DNA of 64,000 nucleotides from Streptomyces sp. NBC_01465 (GCF_036227325.1 NZ_CP109467.1:6386001-6450000); one strand, 5' to 3'; positions 43,746-53,787 are shown, numbered from the stretch's first letter. The notes: a model not told the origin generated them from the letters alone. A program made the numbers and translations.

Positions 43746-45334
43746 TTGACGTCCACGGTGCTTTCGGTACGTACGGAGACGGGCTCGCCCCCACGTGCCG
43801 CGTCCGCCGCCTCGTACAGCTCGGCCGGCCGCACCCCGGCGAAGGCCGCCACCAGATGTCCGTCGGGCCGGATCAGCAGCACCGTGTGGGCCGAGGCCCC
43901 GGGGTAAGCCTCGGCGACCAGGAGCTCGCCCCTTACCGGGAGCGCCGCCACCGCTGCGGCCAGCCGCGGCATCACCCCGGCGGTGAGCCAGTGGCGCCGG
44001 TCCCACACCCCGGTCCCCGGGGCGATCAGCACCACCAGCAGCTGCCCCCGGCCGAGCCGGTCGCGCAGCCCGGCGGTCGAGCCGTCCGGTGTCGTGACCC
44101 GGATGTCCTCGACCGTCGCGCCGGTGGCCGTGGCGACCGTCGTCTGCGTATCGGTGTACGGAGGTGCGAGGGGGGAGTGCGCGTACACCGGAGGCGCCCC
44201 CAGTGCTCCGCGCCCCAAGTGCCCGTCCGCGAGCAGGGCGTCATGGCCCCGGGCCGCACCCGGCACAAGATTCCGCAGTCCCTTGCCGCCGCGCAGTATC
44301 GGCAGCGACTGGTCGGCGGCGCGCAGTTTCGCGGCCACGGCCGTGCGCCGCTCCGCCTGATAGCTGTCCAGAAGCAGCTCGGAGCTTCCGTGGTGCCAGG
44401 CCTCCGCGATCTTCCAGGCCAGGTTCTCCGCGTCCCGCAGTCCCTCGTCCAGACCCTGTGTGCCGAGCGCGCCGAGCAGATGTGCGGCATCGCCCGCCAG
44501 GAAGGCGCGGCCCACGCGCCAGCGGCGCGCGAGACGGTGGTGGAGGGTGTGGACGCCGGTGTCGATCAGTTCGTACGGGGGTGTCTCGCCGCACCAGCCG
44601 GCCAGGGTGTCCCGGATCCGCGCCACCATGGCCTCGGGGGTGACCAGTTCGGCACGGGCGGGCAGCAGCCAGTCGAGTCGCCAGACACCGTCGGGCAGCG
44701 GACGGGCCGTCACTTCGTCGCCGCCGCTGCGCCACGGGGGCATCCGGTGGAGCAAGGCCTCGCCGGGCCAGGGCAGTTCGGCTCGGAGCGCGGCGACGGC
44801 GTGCCGCTCCACTGCCGTACGGCCGGGAAAGCGGATGTCGAGCAGCTTGCGGACGGTGGAGCGGGCGCCGTCGCAGCCCACCAGATGGCTCCCGCGCCAC
44901 CAGGTGGCGCCCGGACCGCGGGTGTGCGCGGTGACGCCGTCGGCGTCCTGCTCGATGGTGTCCAGGTGGCTCTCTGTGACCAGTTGGACCCGGTCGTGCG
45001 CGACGGCCGCCGCTCGCAGACCCCGGGTCAGCGCATGCTGCGGGACATGCAGGGGCGAAGGCAGGGCCTCGTCGAAGGAGAAGTGGCGCAGTTGCTGACC
45101 GCGCCGCATGGACCGCCAGGCGAGCCAGTGCGCGCCCTCGTCACGGGCTGTCGTACAGCCCAGCCGTTCCGCGAACTCCGCAGTGTCGGGCCGTAGTACG
45201 GCTGTTCGGGCGGGGCGGGCCTCGTCGGTGCCCGTACCTTCGTCCAGTACGACGGAGGGGACGCCCTGTGCGGCCAGGGCCAGTGCCAGCGAGAGCCCGA
45301 CCGGGCCCGCGCCGACCACGATCACCGGGTCCAC
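43742..45334 (-). CDS. FAD-dependent aromatic-type monooxygenase
   Basis: A 530-residue flavoprotein hydroxylase of the PheA/UbiH/TetX-like family. Motifs are the N-terminal dinucleotide fold VVGAGPVGLSLALALA, the DG motif LVGCDGARSTVRKLL, and the GD motif AGDAAHLLGALGTQGLDEGLRDA. A thioredoxin-like C-terminal domain is suggested by length. The substrate is unknown. The GTG at 45334 has GGAGGAG 7 nt upstream, which decides it over an upstream extension to 45442. It lies downstream of the glu transporter genes, after a terminator. Confidence 0.9.
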   Translation of the reverse strand: MDPVIVVGAGPVGLSLALALAAQGVPSVVLDEGTGTDEARPARTAVLRPDTAEFAERLGCTTARDEGAHWLAWRSMRRGQQLRHFSFDEALPSPLHVPQHALTRGLRAAAVAHDRVQLVTESHLDTIEQDADGVTAHTRGPGATWWRGSHLVGCDGARSTVRKLLDIRFPGRTAVERHAVAALRAELPWPGEALLHRMPPWRSGGDEVTARPLPDGVWRLDWLLPARAELVTPEAMVARIRDTLAGWCGETPPYELIDTGVHTLHHRLARRWRVGRAFLAGDAAHLLGALGTQGLDEGLRDAENLAWKIAEAWHHGSSELLLDSYQAERRTAVAAKLRAADQSLPILRGGKGLRNLVPGAARGHDALLADGHLGRGALGAPPVYAHSPLAPPYTDTQTTVATATGATVEDIRVTTPDGSTAGLRDRLGRGQLLVVLIAPGTGVWDRRHWLTAGVMPRLAAAVAALPVRGELLVAEAYPGASAHTVLLIRPDGHLVAAFAGVRPAELYEAADAARGGEPVSVRTESTVDVN

Positions 45335-45443
45335 GGCGCGGCTCCTCCGGCTGGTGCGGAGAAGCGGGGACAGACGGGTACAGCCCGGTGCACGATCACA
45401 GAACGTATGCAACCCACTGCGGGTGCCCCCGTCAAGTGACACC

Positions 45444-45469
45444 GGGCAGCGGCGCGCGCGCCGCTGCCC
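45444..45469. terminator. Hairpin after gluD
   Basis: A 26-bp perfect inverted repeat, GGGCAGCGGCGCG (45444-45456) with CGCGCCGCTGCCC (45457-45469), so the inner pairs would open into a loop. It lies 21 nt past the gluD stop. Confidence 0.75.
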
Positions 45470-45489
45470 TACGTACCGTCAGGAGCGGG

Positions 45490-46347
45490 TCAGGCGCTGA
45501 CGTCCGTGGGCGCCAGGGGAGCGGCGGGAGCCACGTCGATACCGGTCTTGGCACGCCGCCCGCGCTTCTCGATCCAGGTGGCGAGCCCGGCGAGCATCAG
45601 ACACATCGCCACATAGATGGTGCCGATCACGATGATCGTCGGGACGTACGGATAGTCGCCGTTGACCTGGGTGTTGCTCGCGATGAGCCGCGCCGTCTGC
45701 AGCAGTTCCGGGTACAGGATGATGTAGCCGAGCGAGGTGTCCTTGAGCGTGACCACCAGCTGACTGATGATCGTCGGCAGCATCGCGCGGACCGCCTGCG
45801 GCATCAGGACGCTCGTCATGACCTGCGTCTTGTTCAGGCCCAGGGCGTACGCGGCCTCGCGCTGCCCCGTCGGTACGGAGTTGATGCCGGCGCGCAGCAC
45901 CTCGGCCTGCACGCAGCCGTTGTAGACCGAGAGTCCGATCGCCAGCGCCCACATCGAGTCGTTGGGGAGGAAGCCCACCCAGATCGCATAGATGGTGATC
46001 AGCAGCGGGATGGAGCGGAACAGTTCGATGAAGGTGGTGGCCACCCAGCGGACGGGCCGGTGGTCGGAGAGCCGGCCGACGACCAGGACCACGCCGAGCA
46101 CCAGGGAGCCGATCGCGGCGAGGCCGAAGGCCTTGAGCGTGGCGACGATCGCGTCCGCGATGTTCTGGCGGATGCCGGAGTAGTTGAAGATGTCCCACAT
46201 CGCGCCTTCGAGCTGGCCCTTGTCCTTCAGGCGCAGAATGGCGAAGACGATCAGCGCGAGCACCGCGACGGTGCCGACGACGGTGTAGATCCGGTTGCGC
46301 AGGACGGCCTTGGGGCCGGGAGCGTCGTACAGAACGCTGGCACTCAT
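45490..46347 (-). CDS. gluD: Glutamate ABC transporter permease GluD
   Basis: A 285-residue His/Glu/Gln-type ABC permease (HisM family) with about five to six hydrophobic segments. The inner-membrane signature is in EVLRAGINSVPTGQREAAYALG (EAA loop, for contact with the ATPase). It is the last gene of gluABCD. Its start overlaps the gluC stop by 4 bp. The basic and Pro/Ala-rich C-terminal tail is cytoplasmic. Confidence 0.9.
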   Translation of the reverse strand: MSASVLYDAPGPKAVLRNRIYTVVGTVAVLALIVFAILRLKDKGQLEGAMWDIFNYSGIRQNIADAIVATLKAFGLAAIGSLVLGVVLVVGRLSDHRPVRWVATTFIELFRSIPLLITIYAIWVGFLPNDSMWALAIGLSVYNGCVQAEVLRAGINSVPTGQREAAYALGLNKTQVMTSVLMPQAVRAMLPTIISQLVVTLKDTSLGYIILYPELLQTARLIASNTQVNGDYPYVPTIIVIGTIYVAMCLMLAGLATWIEKRGRRAKTGIDVAPAAPLAPTDVSA

Positions 46348-46991
46348 CGGGCGACCTCCATGCGGCGCTCAAGAAGACGGAAGAGTCCGCTGATGGCAAA
46401 GGTGATGATCAGATAGCCGAGGGCGACCCAGATGAAGATCGGGACGATGGCGTAGCCCTGATCGCTCAACGACTTCTGCCAGCCGAAGAGTTCGACGACG
46501 TTGAACGCGCCCGCGATCGCCGAGTTCTTGGTGAGCGCGATGATGATGCTGCTCAGCGGCGGGATGACGGTCCGGGTGGCCTGCGGCAGCACGATCAGGC
46601 GCAGGGTCTGCGAGAACGACATCCCGAGCGAACGGGCGGCCTCCGCCTGGCCGAGGGGCACCGTGTTGATGCCGGACCTGATGGCCTCGCAGACGAACGA
46701 GGAGGTGTAGAAGCCGAGCGCGAGCGAGGCGAGCACGAAGGAGCTCATGCCCGGGAAGAACACCAGGGGGACCACGAAGGTGGCGACCAGGAAGAGAAGC
46801 GTGAGCGGGGTGTTGCGCAGGAGCGTCACCCAGGCCGTGCCGAAGAACCGCAGGGGAGGCACGGGGGAGACCCGGAAGCCGGCGATGATCACGCCGAGTA
46901 CCAGGGCTATCGCCGTGCTGAAGGCGGTGATCGACAGGGTTCCTATGAAGCCGGCGCGGAAATCGGAAAAATTGTCGAGCAGTACGTTCAT
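46344..46991 (-). CDS. gluC: Glutamate ABC transporter permease GluC
   Basis: A 215-residue HisM-family ABC permease. The EAA loop IRSGINTVPLGQAEAARSLG is present, along with about five hydrophobic segments. It forms the membrane channel with GluD. It is separated from gluB by 98 nt holding a strong hairpin, while its stop overlaps the gluD start, so C and D are produced together. Confidence 0.9.
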   Translation of the reverse strand: MNVLLDNFSDFRAGFIGTLSITAFSTAIALVLGVIIAGFRVSPVPPLRFFGTAWVTLLRNTPLTLLFLVATFVVPLVFFPGMSSFVLASLALGFYTSSFVCEAIRSGINTVPLGQAEAARSLGMSFSQTLRLIVLPQATRTVIPPLSSIIIALTKNSAIAGAFNVVELFGWQKSLSDQGYAIVPIFIWVALGYLIITFAISGLFRLLERRMEVAR

Positions 46992-47035
46992 GAGGTCTCC
47001 GCGTCGGCGGGCAGCTGCTGGAAGACAGGGGGCCG

Positions 47036-47063
47036 AGCGCCCCGTAGCGGTGTACGGGGCGCT
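47036..47063 (-). other. Intercistronic hairpin between gluB and gluC
   Basis: AGCGCCCCGTA (47036-47046) pairs perfectly with TACGGGGCGCT (47053-47063) across a 6-nt loop, with no T tract. Placed just after the binding-protein gene, it is positioned to protect the gluAB end of the mRNA or to cut down read-through into the permease genes. Confidence 0.75.
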
Positions 47064-47089
47064 TCAGCGTGTGCGGTGAAGGACCGGGA

Positions 47090-48007
47090 TCAGTACTTCA
47101 CGGGGGCGGGCGGCGCGACGTACGGCGAACCCGACAGACCCAGGGTCGCGTCGTAGATCTTCTTGTACGTGCCGTCCTGCTCGTGCTTGGTGAGCTGGTC
47201 GTCGATGAAGTCGCGCAGGACCTTGTCGTCCTTGTTCATGCCGATGCCGTACGGCTCCTCGGTGAACGGCTGGCCGACGACCTTCAGCTTGGTCGGGTTC
47301 TTGGCCGCGTAACCCTTGAGGATCGCGTCGTCGGTGGTGACCGCGTCGACCTGCTTGGTCAGCAGCTGCTGAACACAGTCCGAGTACTTGGCGAGCGAGA
47401 CGGTCTTGGCCTGGTACTTCGCCTTCTTGATCTCCTCGAGCGGCGTGGAGCCGACGATCGAGCAGACGGTCTTGCCCTTGAGGGTGTCCTTGGTGATGCC
47501 CGAGTCGTCCTTGCGGATCAGCAGGTCGGCACCGGCCTTGTAGTACGGGCCCGCGAAGCCGACGAGCTTCTTGCGCTTGTCGTTGATCGTGTACGTACCG
47601 GCGTAGATGTCCACCTGGCCACCGGAGATGGCGGTCTCACGCACACCGGAGTCGACGGTCTTCCATTCGATCTGGTCCTTCGAGAAGCCCAGGTCGGCGG
47701 CGAGCATCGTGGCGATCTCGATGTCGAAACCGCTGCGCTCCTTGGTCGCCTGGTCCTCGAAGCCGAGGTACGGCTGGTCGGCCTTGGCACCGATGACGAT
47801 CTTGCCGCGCTTCTGGGCGGCCTTGAGCGTCGCGGAGTCGAGGGTGACACCCTTCGCGACGGTGTACGCCGGCGCGGACGGGGCGCCGGAGGAGCCCGGC
47901 TGGGCCGACTGCTTGTCACCGGCGGAACCGGACTTGCCGCCGCACGCGGCAGTGGTCAGCGCGAGCACGGAGATCGCCGCGAACGCGGCGGACTTGCGGA
48001 ACTTCAT
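47090..48007 (-). CDS. gluB: Glutamate ABC transporter substrate-binding lipoprotein GluB
   Basis: A 305-residue periplasmic-binding-protein family 3 receptor. The N terminus is a lipoprotein signal (KFRKSAAFAAISVLALTTAAC, lipobox with Cys near residue 22) followed by a Gly/Ser-rich linker. The body has typical SBP_bac_3 segments (VIGAKADQPYLGFED, GFDIEIATMLAADLGF). The ATG at 48007 is chosen because GAGGG lies about 9 nt upstream. An ATG three codons earlier has no room for a ribosome binding site. Confidence 0.92.
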   Translation of the reverse strand: MKFRKSAAFAAISVLALTTAACGGKSGSAGDKQSAQPGSSGAPSAPAYTVAKGVTLDSATLKAAQKRGKIVIGAKADQPYLGFEDQATKERSGFDIEIATMLAADLGFSKDQIEWKTVDSGVRETAISGGQVDIYAGTYTINDKRKKLVGFAGPYYKAGADLLIRKDDSGITKDTLKGKTVCSIVGSTPLEEIKKAKYQAKTVSLAKYSDCVQQLLTKQVDAVTTDDAILKGYAAKNPTKLKVVGQPFTEEPYGIGMNKDDKVLRDFIDDQLTKHEQDGTYKKIYDATLGLSGSPYVAPPAPVKY

Positions 48008-48047
48008 GGTGAACATCCCTCTGTTTGGCGGGCGTTGGTGTCGGGCG

Positions 48048-48824
48048 TCAGTGGTGCAGGATCTTCGACAGGAAGTCCTTGGCCCGGTCACTGCGCGGGT
48101 TGCTGAAGAACTGGTCGGGCACGGCTTCTTCGACGATCTTCCCGTCGGCCATGAAGACGACCCTGTTGGCGGCGGATCGCGCGAAACCCATTTCGTGGGT
48201 GACGACGACCATCGTCATACCGTCACGTGCCAGCTGCTGCATGACCTCCAGGACCTCGTTGATCATCTCGGGGTCGAGCGCCGAAGTGGGCTCGTCGAAG
48301 AGCATGACCTTGGGGTCCATCGCCAACGCCCGCGCGATTGCCACGCGTTGCTGCTGACCGCCGGAGAGCTGCGCCGGGTACTTGTCCGCCTGCGAGCCGA
48401 CGCCCACCCGGTCGAGCAGGGCGCGGGCCTTGGTCTCGGCAGCCTTCTTCTCGGTCTTGCGCACCTTGACCTGGCCCAGCATGACGTTCTGCAGGACCGT
48501 CTTGTGCGCGAAGAGGTTGAACGACTGGAAGACCATGCCGACATCGGCGCGCAGCCGGGCCAGCTCCCTGCCCTCCTGGGGCAGCGGCTTTCCGTCGATC
48601 GAGATGGCGCCGGAGTCGACCGTCTCCAGGCGGTTGATGGTGCGGCACAGTGTGGACTTGCCGGACCCGGAGGGCCCGATCACGACCACGACCTCGCCAC
48701 GGGCGATGGTCAGGTCGATGTCCTGGAGCACATGCAGCGCGCCGAAGTGCTTGTTGACGTTGCTCAGTACGACCAGGTCGTCCGCCACCGGCTGGGCGTC
48801 CTTGGCCACTGACACTCCGCTCAT
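48048..48824 (-). CDS. gluA: Glutamate ABC transporter ATP-binding protein GluA
   Basis: A 258-residue ABC ATPase with Walker [11 protein letters not shown]-loop [12 protein letters not shown], signature [15 protein letters not shown], Walker [14 protein letters not shown] and the switch His in VVTHEMGFA. It is the first gene of gluABCD and energises glutamate uptake. A TGACGC-17-TAAGGT promoter is visible 34 nt upstream (48858-48886). Confidence 0.93.
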   Translation of the reverse strand: MSGVSVAKDAQPVADDLVVLSNVNKHFGALHVLQDIDLTIARGEVVVVIGPSGSGKSTLCRTINRLETVDSGAISIDGKPLPQEGRELARLRADVGMVFQSFNLFAHKTVLQNVMLGQVKVRKTEKKAAETKARALLDRVGVGSQADKYPAQLSGGQQQRVAIARALAMDPKVMLFDEPTSALDPEMINEVLEVMQQLARDGMTMVVVTHEMGFARSAANRVVFMADGKIVEEAVPDQFFSNPRSDRAKDFLSKILHH

Positions 48825-48857
48825 CGGCTTGTTGCTCCGTCCTCGTCGGTTGCGAGG

Positions 48858-48886
48858 ACCTTAGTGACAGCCTGCCACCAGCGTCA
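48858..48886 (-). promoter_or_regulatory. Candidate gluABCD promoter
   Basis: On the minus strand TGACGC (48886-48881), a 17-nt spacer and TAAGGT (48863-48858) lie 34 nt before the gluA ATG. The divergent two-component gene starts at 49092, so control elements for both may share this 267-nt region. Confidence 0.55.
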
Positions 48887-49058
48887 TTACATCTGAGCGG
48901 AAATTGAGCATCACGATCCGGTTACTTGCGGGCACTCCGGGTGAAGAACGCAGGCAGGGGAGTACCGGCTGCATAACGGATACCCCGCTCAGGGGGAAGC
49001 CTCTTGACTGTCCGGGCGTCCATCGGCGTGGATGCGTGAGTACGGATTGCGTACGTAT

Positions 49059-49080
49059 GGAGTGCGACCGGAGTGCGACG
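49059..49080 (+). repeat. Tandem 11-bp repeat before the response regulator
   Basis: GGAGTGCGACC (49059-49069) is followed directly by GGAGTGCGACG (49070-49080), ending 11 nt before the start codon. This spacing is one helical turn, as expected for a direct-repeat binding site of an OmpR-type regulator. Confidence 0.5.
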
Positions 49081-49091
49081 GAAGGGGGACC

Positions 49092-49802
49092 ATGAGACTG
49101 CTGCTTGTCGAGGACGACGACCACGTCGCCGCGGCCCTCTCCGCGATCCTCGCCCGCCACGGCTTCAAGGTGGTGCACGCGCGCAACGGCGAGGAGGCGC
49201 TGCAGGCCCTGCTGCCGGCCGCGCACGAGCCCTTCGGCGTCATCCTGCTCGACCTGGGCCTTCCCGACCAGGACGGCTACGAGGTCTGCGGCAAGATCCG
49301 CAAGCGCAGCTCGACCCCGGTGATCATGGTGACCGCGCGGGCCGACGTCCGTTCCCGCATCCACGGGCTCAATCTGGGCGCCGACGACTACGTGGTGAAG
49401 CCGTACGACACCGGCGAGCTGATCGCCCGTATCCACGCGGTCATCCGCCGTCCGGCGCCGGCCGGCGGTCCCGGTCCCGGCAGCAGCGAACTGTGGCTCG
49501 GGCCCGTACAGATCGAGCTGCCCACGCGCAGGGTCAGTGTCGAGGGGAGTGAAGTGCAGCTCACCCGCAAGGAGTTCGACCTGCTCGCGCTCCTCGCCCA
49601 GCGGCCCGGGGTCGTCTTCCGCAGGGAGCAGATCATCAGCGAGGTGTGGCGCACCAGCTGGGAGGGGACCGGGCGCACCCTCGAGGTGCATGTGGCGTCC
49701 CTCCGCTCCAAGCTGCGGATGCCCACGCTGATCGAGACCGTGCGCGGCGTCGGCTACCGGCTCGTCGCTCCGGCCGCTCCCGGCACACCCCAAGGTACGT
49801 AA
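49092..49802 (+). CDS. OmpR/PhoB-family response regulator
   Basis: A 236-residue regulator. The receiver domain (1-120) has the acidic pair in LLVEDDDH, phospho-acceptor Asp54 (LLDLGLPDQDG), T in MVTARAD and K in VVKPYDTGE. The C-terminal winged helix (about 130-228) has LTRKEFDLLALLAQRPG and VRGVGYRL. It is followed 6 nt later by its sensor kinase. The region before the start has a tandem 11-bp repeat that may be its own binding site. Confidence 0.93.
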   Translation: MRLLLVEDDDHVAAALSAILARHGFKVVHARNGEEALQALLPAAHEPFGVILLDLGLPDQDGYEVCGKIRKRSSTPVIMVTARADVRSRIHGLNLGADDYVVKPYDTGELIARIHAVIRRPAPAGGPGPGSSELWLGPVQIELPTRRVSVEGSEVQLTRKEFDLLALLAQRPGVVFRREQIISEVWRTSWEGTGRTLEVHVASLRSKLRMPTLIETVRGVGYRLVAPAAPGTPQGT

Positions 49803-49808
49803 CTCCCG

Positions 49809-51197
49809 GTGCGCACCCGTCTCCTCCCGCTGCTCATCGTCCTCATGGCGGGCGTGCTGCTCGCGCTCGGCTTCCCGCTGGCCGTCAGTGTGGCCGCGGC
49901 CCAGCAGCAGAAAGTCGTCGTCGACCGGATCGACGACACGGCGCGCATCGCCGCAGAGGCGCAGTTCGTCACGGAGATACCGGCCGTCGAGAAGGAACGG
50001 CAGGCCAGGCTCCAGGACGAACTCGTCCGCTACCAGCAGGTGTACGGGATCCGGGCCGGGGTCTTCGACCGTGACGGTGTTGCCCTGGCCAACGCACCGC
50101 TGGGCTGGGGAGTTCCAGGTGAGGGCGAGGGGCGTCAGGCCTTCCAGGAGGCCCTGGCAAGCCGCCGCAGCCACGACCCCTCCCAGGTGTGGCCCTGGCA
50201 GCGCGGGCGCCTGGTGGTCGCCTCTCCGGTCGTCAGGAACGGTGATGTGATCGCGGTCGTGATGACCGACTCGCCCACGGGCGAGATGCGTTCGAAGATC
50301 CTGCACGGCTGGCTGCTGATCGGCGGGGGACTGGTGGCCGCGATGCTCGTGGCCGTCGGCGCCGCTTTCCGGCTGACGGGCTGGGTGCTCCTTCCCGTAC
50401 GGATCCTGGACGCGGCCACCCACGGCATCGCGACCGGGAGGATGAACTCGCGCGTCGCACCCGGTGGCGGTCCGCCGGAACTCCGGCGCCTGGCCCGTTC
50501 GTTCAACGAGATGGCGGACAACGTCGAAGCCGTGCTGGAGCAGCAGCGCGCCTTCGTCGCCGACGCCTCGCACCAACTCCGCAACCCCCTGGCGGCGTTG
50601 CTGCTCCGGATCGAACTCCTCGCGCTCGAACTCCCCGAGGGCAACGAGGAGATCGCCTCGGTGCGCACCGAGGGCAAGCGCCTCGCCCAGGTCCTCGACG
50701 ACCTCCTGGGTCTGGCGCTGGCCGAGCACGCCGGTGCGGAGATCCGGCTCACCGACATCGGTGCGCTGACGACCGAACGCGTCGCCGCCTGGCGCCCGCT
50801 CGCGGACGACAAGGGGGTGCGGCTCACCGAGGACGGTGCGGTGGCCGTCACCGCCTGGGCGGACCCCGTGGCGCTCTCCAGCGCCCTGGACGCCATCATC
50901 GACAACGCCCTGAAGTTCACCCCCGGCGGCGAGGAGGTCAAGGTCACGGTCGCGGCCGACGGCACCGTTTCCACCATCACCGTCTCCGACGGGGGGCCCG
51001 GACTGACCGAGGACGAACTGGCCCGGGTCGGCGACCGCTTCTGGCGCTCCAACCGCCATCAGAACATCAAGGGTTCGGGCCTCGGCCTGTCGATCTCGCG
51101 GGCCCTGCTCACCGCGGGCGGCGGCTCCCTCTCGTACGGGAAGAACACCCCGCAGGGGCTGCGCGTGACCGTGACGGTGCCGCGCAGCGCGCCCTAG
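49809..51197 (+). CDS. Membrane sensor histidine kinase
   Basis: A 462-residue kinase. Two membrane segments (about 5-27 and 163-187) bracket an extracytoplasmic sensor of about 135 residues. HAMP (about 187-240), HisKA with His255 (ADASHQLRNPL), and an HATPase with N-box DNALKFTP, G1 DGGPGLT and G2 GSGLGLSISR follow. The GTG start lies 6 nt after the regulator stop. Its stop shares CTAG with the stop of the convergent TAXI protein. Confidence 0.92.
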   Translation: MRTRLLPLLIVLMAGVLLALGFPLAVSVAAAQQQKVVVDRIDDTARIAAEAQFVTEIPAVEKERQARLQDELVRYQQVYGIRAGVFDRDGVALANAPLGWGVPGEGEGRQAFQEALASRRSHDPSQVWPWQRGRLVVASPVVRNGDVIAVVMTDSPTGEMRSKILHGWLLIGGGLVAAMLVAVGAAFRLTGWVLLPVRILDAATHGIATGRMNSRVAPGGGPPELRRLARSFNEMADNVEAVLEQQRAFVADASHQLRNPLAALLLRIELLALELPEGNEEIASVRTEGKRLAQVLDDLLGLALAEHAGAEIRLTDIGALTTERVAAWRPLADDKGVRLTEDGAVAVTAWADPVALSSALDAIIDNALKFTPGGEEVKVTVAADGTVSTITVSDGGPGLTEDELARVGDRFWRSNRHQNIKGSGLGLSISRALLTAGGGSLSYGKNTPQGLRVTVTVPRSAP

Positions 51198-52189
51198 GGC
51201 TTGACCGACCGGTAGTAGCGCCGCGCGCCCTCGTGCAGCGGCAGCGGGTCGGTGTAGATCGCCGTCCGTACGTCCACCAGCTGCGCGGCGTGCACCTGCC
51301 GGCCGATGCTGTCGCGGCTGCGGATCACCGTCCGCGTGAAGTCCTCGGTCAGCCGCACGTCGGTGCGGTCGGCCGTGATCAGGATGTTCGCCACGGCCAG
51401 CGTCGGCACGGAGCCGCCGTTGCGCGCCGCCGGATAGGCATCGGCGGGCATCACGGCCGAGCGGTAGTAGCGGGTGGACTCCCCGCTCCGGTGCAGCGCC
51501 GTCACCAGGTCGTCGAGCGGAACGATCCGTACCGGGAACCGTTCGGTGAGCAGCCGCACCGCGGTGGTGGGCAGACCGCCCGACCAGAAGAAGGCGTCGA
51601 TCTTCCCCTCCTCCAGCAGGCGTGGAGCCGTGTCGATCCCGGCAGCCACCGGGGTGATGTCCTTGTGCGGATCGAGCCCCGCGGCCCGCAGGATCCGCTC
51701 GGCGATGAGCCGCACGCCCGAGCCCTCCTGCCCCACGGCCACCGACAGTTTCCGCAGGTCGTGCGCGCGGTGCACCTTCGAGGTGTCCGCGACGACGAGC
51801 TGTATGTAGTCGTCGTACAGCCGCGCGCAGCCGCGCAGCCGGTCCGAGCCGGGCCGGTCGTTGCGGATGTAGTCGTCGACGGAGTCGGCGGTCGCGAGAG
51901 CGAAGTCCGCCTTGCCGGTGGCCACCCGCGAGATGTTCTGCCCCGAACCCTCACTGGTCTGCAGGCTGACCGAGACGTGCGGCAGATCCTCGGCCAGCAC
52001 TTCCTTCAGCATGGTGCCGTACGTCTGGTAGACCCCGGTCGGTACACCGGTGCTGAAGCTGAGCCGCCCGCCCGGCGAGTCCGTGCCGAAGGGCAGCAGC
52101 CACCACATCAGCAGCCCGAGGACCACCAGGGCGGCCGCGGAGCCCTGCAGGGCGCGGCGCCTGCCGATGCGGGTGAGTGCCTGGAACAT
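51194..52189 (-). CDS. TAXI-family solute-binding protein
   Basis: A 331-residue protein of the TRAP-associated extracytoplasmic immunogenic (TAXI) family. After an Arg-rich N terminus a hydrophobic segment ([15 protein letters not shown], about 20-34) acts as anchor or signal. The body has [14 protein letters not shown], the usual start of the mature domain, then [27 protein letters not shown]. No TRAP membrane subunit gene is near, but a sensor kinase gene faces it tail to tail, so it may present a ligand to that kinase. CAGGAT lies 7 nt before the ATG, suggesting a leaderless transcript. Confidence 0.87.
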   Translation of the reverse strand: MFQALTRIGRRRALQGSAAALVVLGLLMWWLLPFGTDSPGGRLSFSTGVPTGVYQTYGTMLKEVLAEDLPHVSVSLQTSEGSGQNISRVATGKADFALATADSVDDYIRNDRPGSDRLRGCARLYDDYIQLVVADTSKVHRAHDLRKLSVAVGQEGSGVRLIAERILRAAGLDPHKDITPVAAGIDTAPRLLEEGKIDAFFWSGGLPTTAVRLLTERFPVRIVPLDDLVTALHRSGESTRYYRSAVMPADAYPAARNGGSVPTLAVANILITADRTDVRLTEDFTRTVIRSRDSIGRQVHAAQLVDVRTAIYTDPLPLHEGARRYYRSVKP

Positions 52190-52268
52190 GCGCGCGATCC
52201 TGCCAGGTTGCCCGCCGAAAGGACCAGGGGGTACGGAGCGGCGGGCGCCCCGTACCCTGGTGTACGAG

Positions 52269-53756
52269 ATGAGTGCGAAGACCTACGAGGTGCGCACCTA
52301 CGGGTGCCAGATGAACGTCCACGACTCCGAGCGGCTCTCGGGCCTCCTTGAGGGCGCGGGTTACGTCCGCGCGCCCAAGGACGCCGACGGGGATGCCGAT
52401 GTCGTCGTCTTCAACACCTGCGCGGTGCGTGAGAACGCCGACAACAAGCTGTACGGCAATCTCGGCCGGCTCGCGCCGATGAAGACCAAGCGGCCCGGTA
52501 TGCAGATCGCCGTCGGCGGCTGCCTCGCGCAGAAGGACCGCGACACGATCGTGGACCGCGCGCCCTGGGTCGACGTCGTCTTCGGTACGCACAACATCGG
52601 CAAGCTGCCGGTGCTGCTGGAGCGCGCCCGCATCCAGGAGGAGGCGCAGGTCGAGATCGCCGAGTCCCTGGAGGCGTTCCCCTCGACGCTGCCCACGCGG
52701 CGCGAGAGCGCGTACGCGGCCTGGGTCTCCATCTCCGTCGGCTGCAACAACACCTGCACGTTCTGCATCGTGCCCGCCCTGCGCGGCAAGGAGAAGGACC
52801 GCCGCCCCGGCGACATCCTCGCCGAGATCGAGGCGCTGGTCGCCGAGGGCGTCAGCGAGATCACGCTGCTCGGCCAGAACGTCAACGCGTACGGCTCCGA
52901 CATCGGCGACCGCGAGGCCTTCTCCAAGCTGCTGCGCGCCTGCGGGACGATCGAGGGCCTGGAGCGCGTCCGCTTCACCTCGCCGCACCCGCGCGACTTC
53001 ACCGACGACGTGATCGCGGCGATGGCCGAGACGCCGAACGTGATGCCGCAGCTTCACATGCCCATGCAGTCCGGATCGGACACGATCCTGAAGGCGATGC
53101 GCCGCTCGTACCGCCAGGACCGCTTCCTGGGGATCATCGAGAAGGTGCGCGCCGCGATCCCGCACGCCGCCATCTCCACCGACATCATCGTGGGCTTCCC
53201 CGGCGAGACCGAGGAGGACTTCGAGCAGACGATGCACGCGGTCCGCGAGGCGCGTTTCGCCAACGCCTTCACCTTCCAGTACTCCAAGCGCCCCGGGACG
53301 CCCGCCGCCACCATGGACGGGCAGATCCCCAAGGAGGTCGTGCAGGAGCGCTACATGCGTCTCTCCGCCCTCCAGGAGGAGATCTCCTGGGACGAGAACA
53401 AGAAGCAGTTCGGCCGCACTCTGGACGTCATGGTCGCCGAGGGCGAGGGCCGCAAGGACGGTGCCACGCACCGGCTTTCGGGGCGCGCGCCCGACAACCG
53501 TCTCGTCCACTTCACCAAGCCGGAGCAGGACGTACGTCCCGGCGACGTGGTGACGGTGGAGATCACCTACGCGGCGCCGCACCACCTCCTCGCGGAGGGC
53601 GCGCCTCTCGCCGTACGGCGCACGCGCGCCGGTGACGCCTGGGAGAAGCGCACCGCCGCCCCGGCCCAGCAGGCTCCCGGCGTCATGCTCGGTCTGCCGA
53701 AGATCGGCGTTCCCGAGCCGCTGCCGGCGGCCACCGGGGGCTGCTCCGTCGACTGA
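52269..53756 (+). CDS. miaB: MiaB: tRNA-2-methylthio-N6-isopentenyladenosine synthase
   Basis: A 495-residue radical-SAM methylthiotransferase acting on i6A37 of tRNA, the product of MiaA. The UPF0004 domain has Cys in [17 protein letters not shown] and VGGCLAQK. The radical-SAM motif is [23 protein letters not shown] domain ends it, with an unusual C-terminal tail finishing GGCSVD. GTG 52260 is another possible start. TACCCT at 52253-52258 implies a 5' leader of only a few bases. Confidence 0.95.
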   Translation: MSAKTYEVRTYGCQMNVHDSERLSGLLEGAGYVRAPKDADGDADVVVFNTCAVRENADNKLYGNLGRLAPMKTKRPGMQIAVGGCLAQKDRDTIVDRAPWVDVVFGTHNIGKLPVLLERARIQEEAQVEIAESLEAFPSTLPTRRESAYAAWVSISVGCNNTCTFCIVPALRGKEKDRRPGDILAEIEALVAEGVSEITLLGQNVNAYGSDIGDREAFSKLLRACGTIEGLERVRFTSPHPRDFTDDVIAAMAETPNVMPQLHMPMQSGSDTILKAMRRSYRQDRFLGIIEKVRAAIPHAAISTDIIVGFPGETEEDFEQTMHAVREARFANAFTFQYSKRPGTPAATMDGQIPKEVVQERYMRLSALQEEISWDENKKQFGRTLDVMVAEGEGRKDGATHRLSGRAPDNRLVHFTKPEQDVRPGDVVTVEITYAAPHHLLAEGAPLAVRRTRAGDAWEKRTAAPAQQAPGVMLGLPKIGVPEPLPAATGGCSVD

Positions 53757-53787
53757 CTCCGGGGCCCCGCGCAGTAGGCTGCCGATC

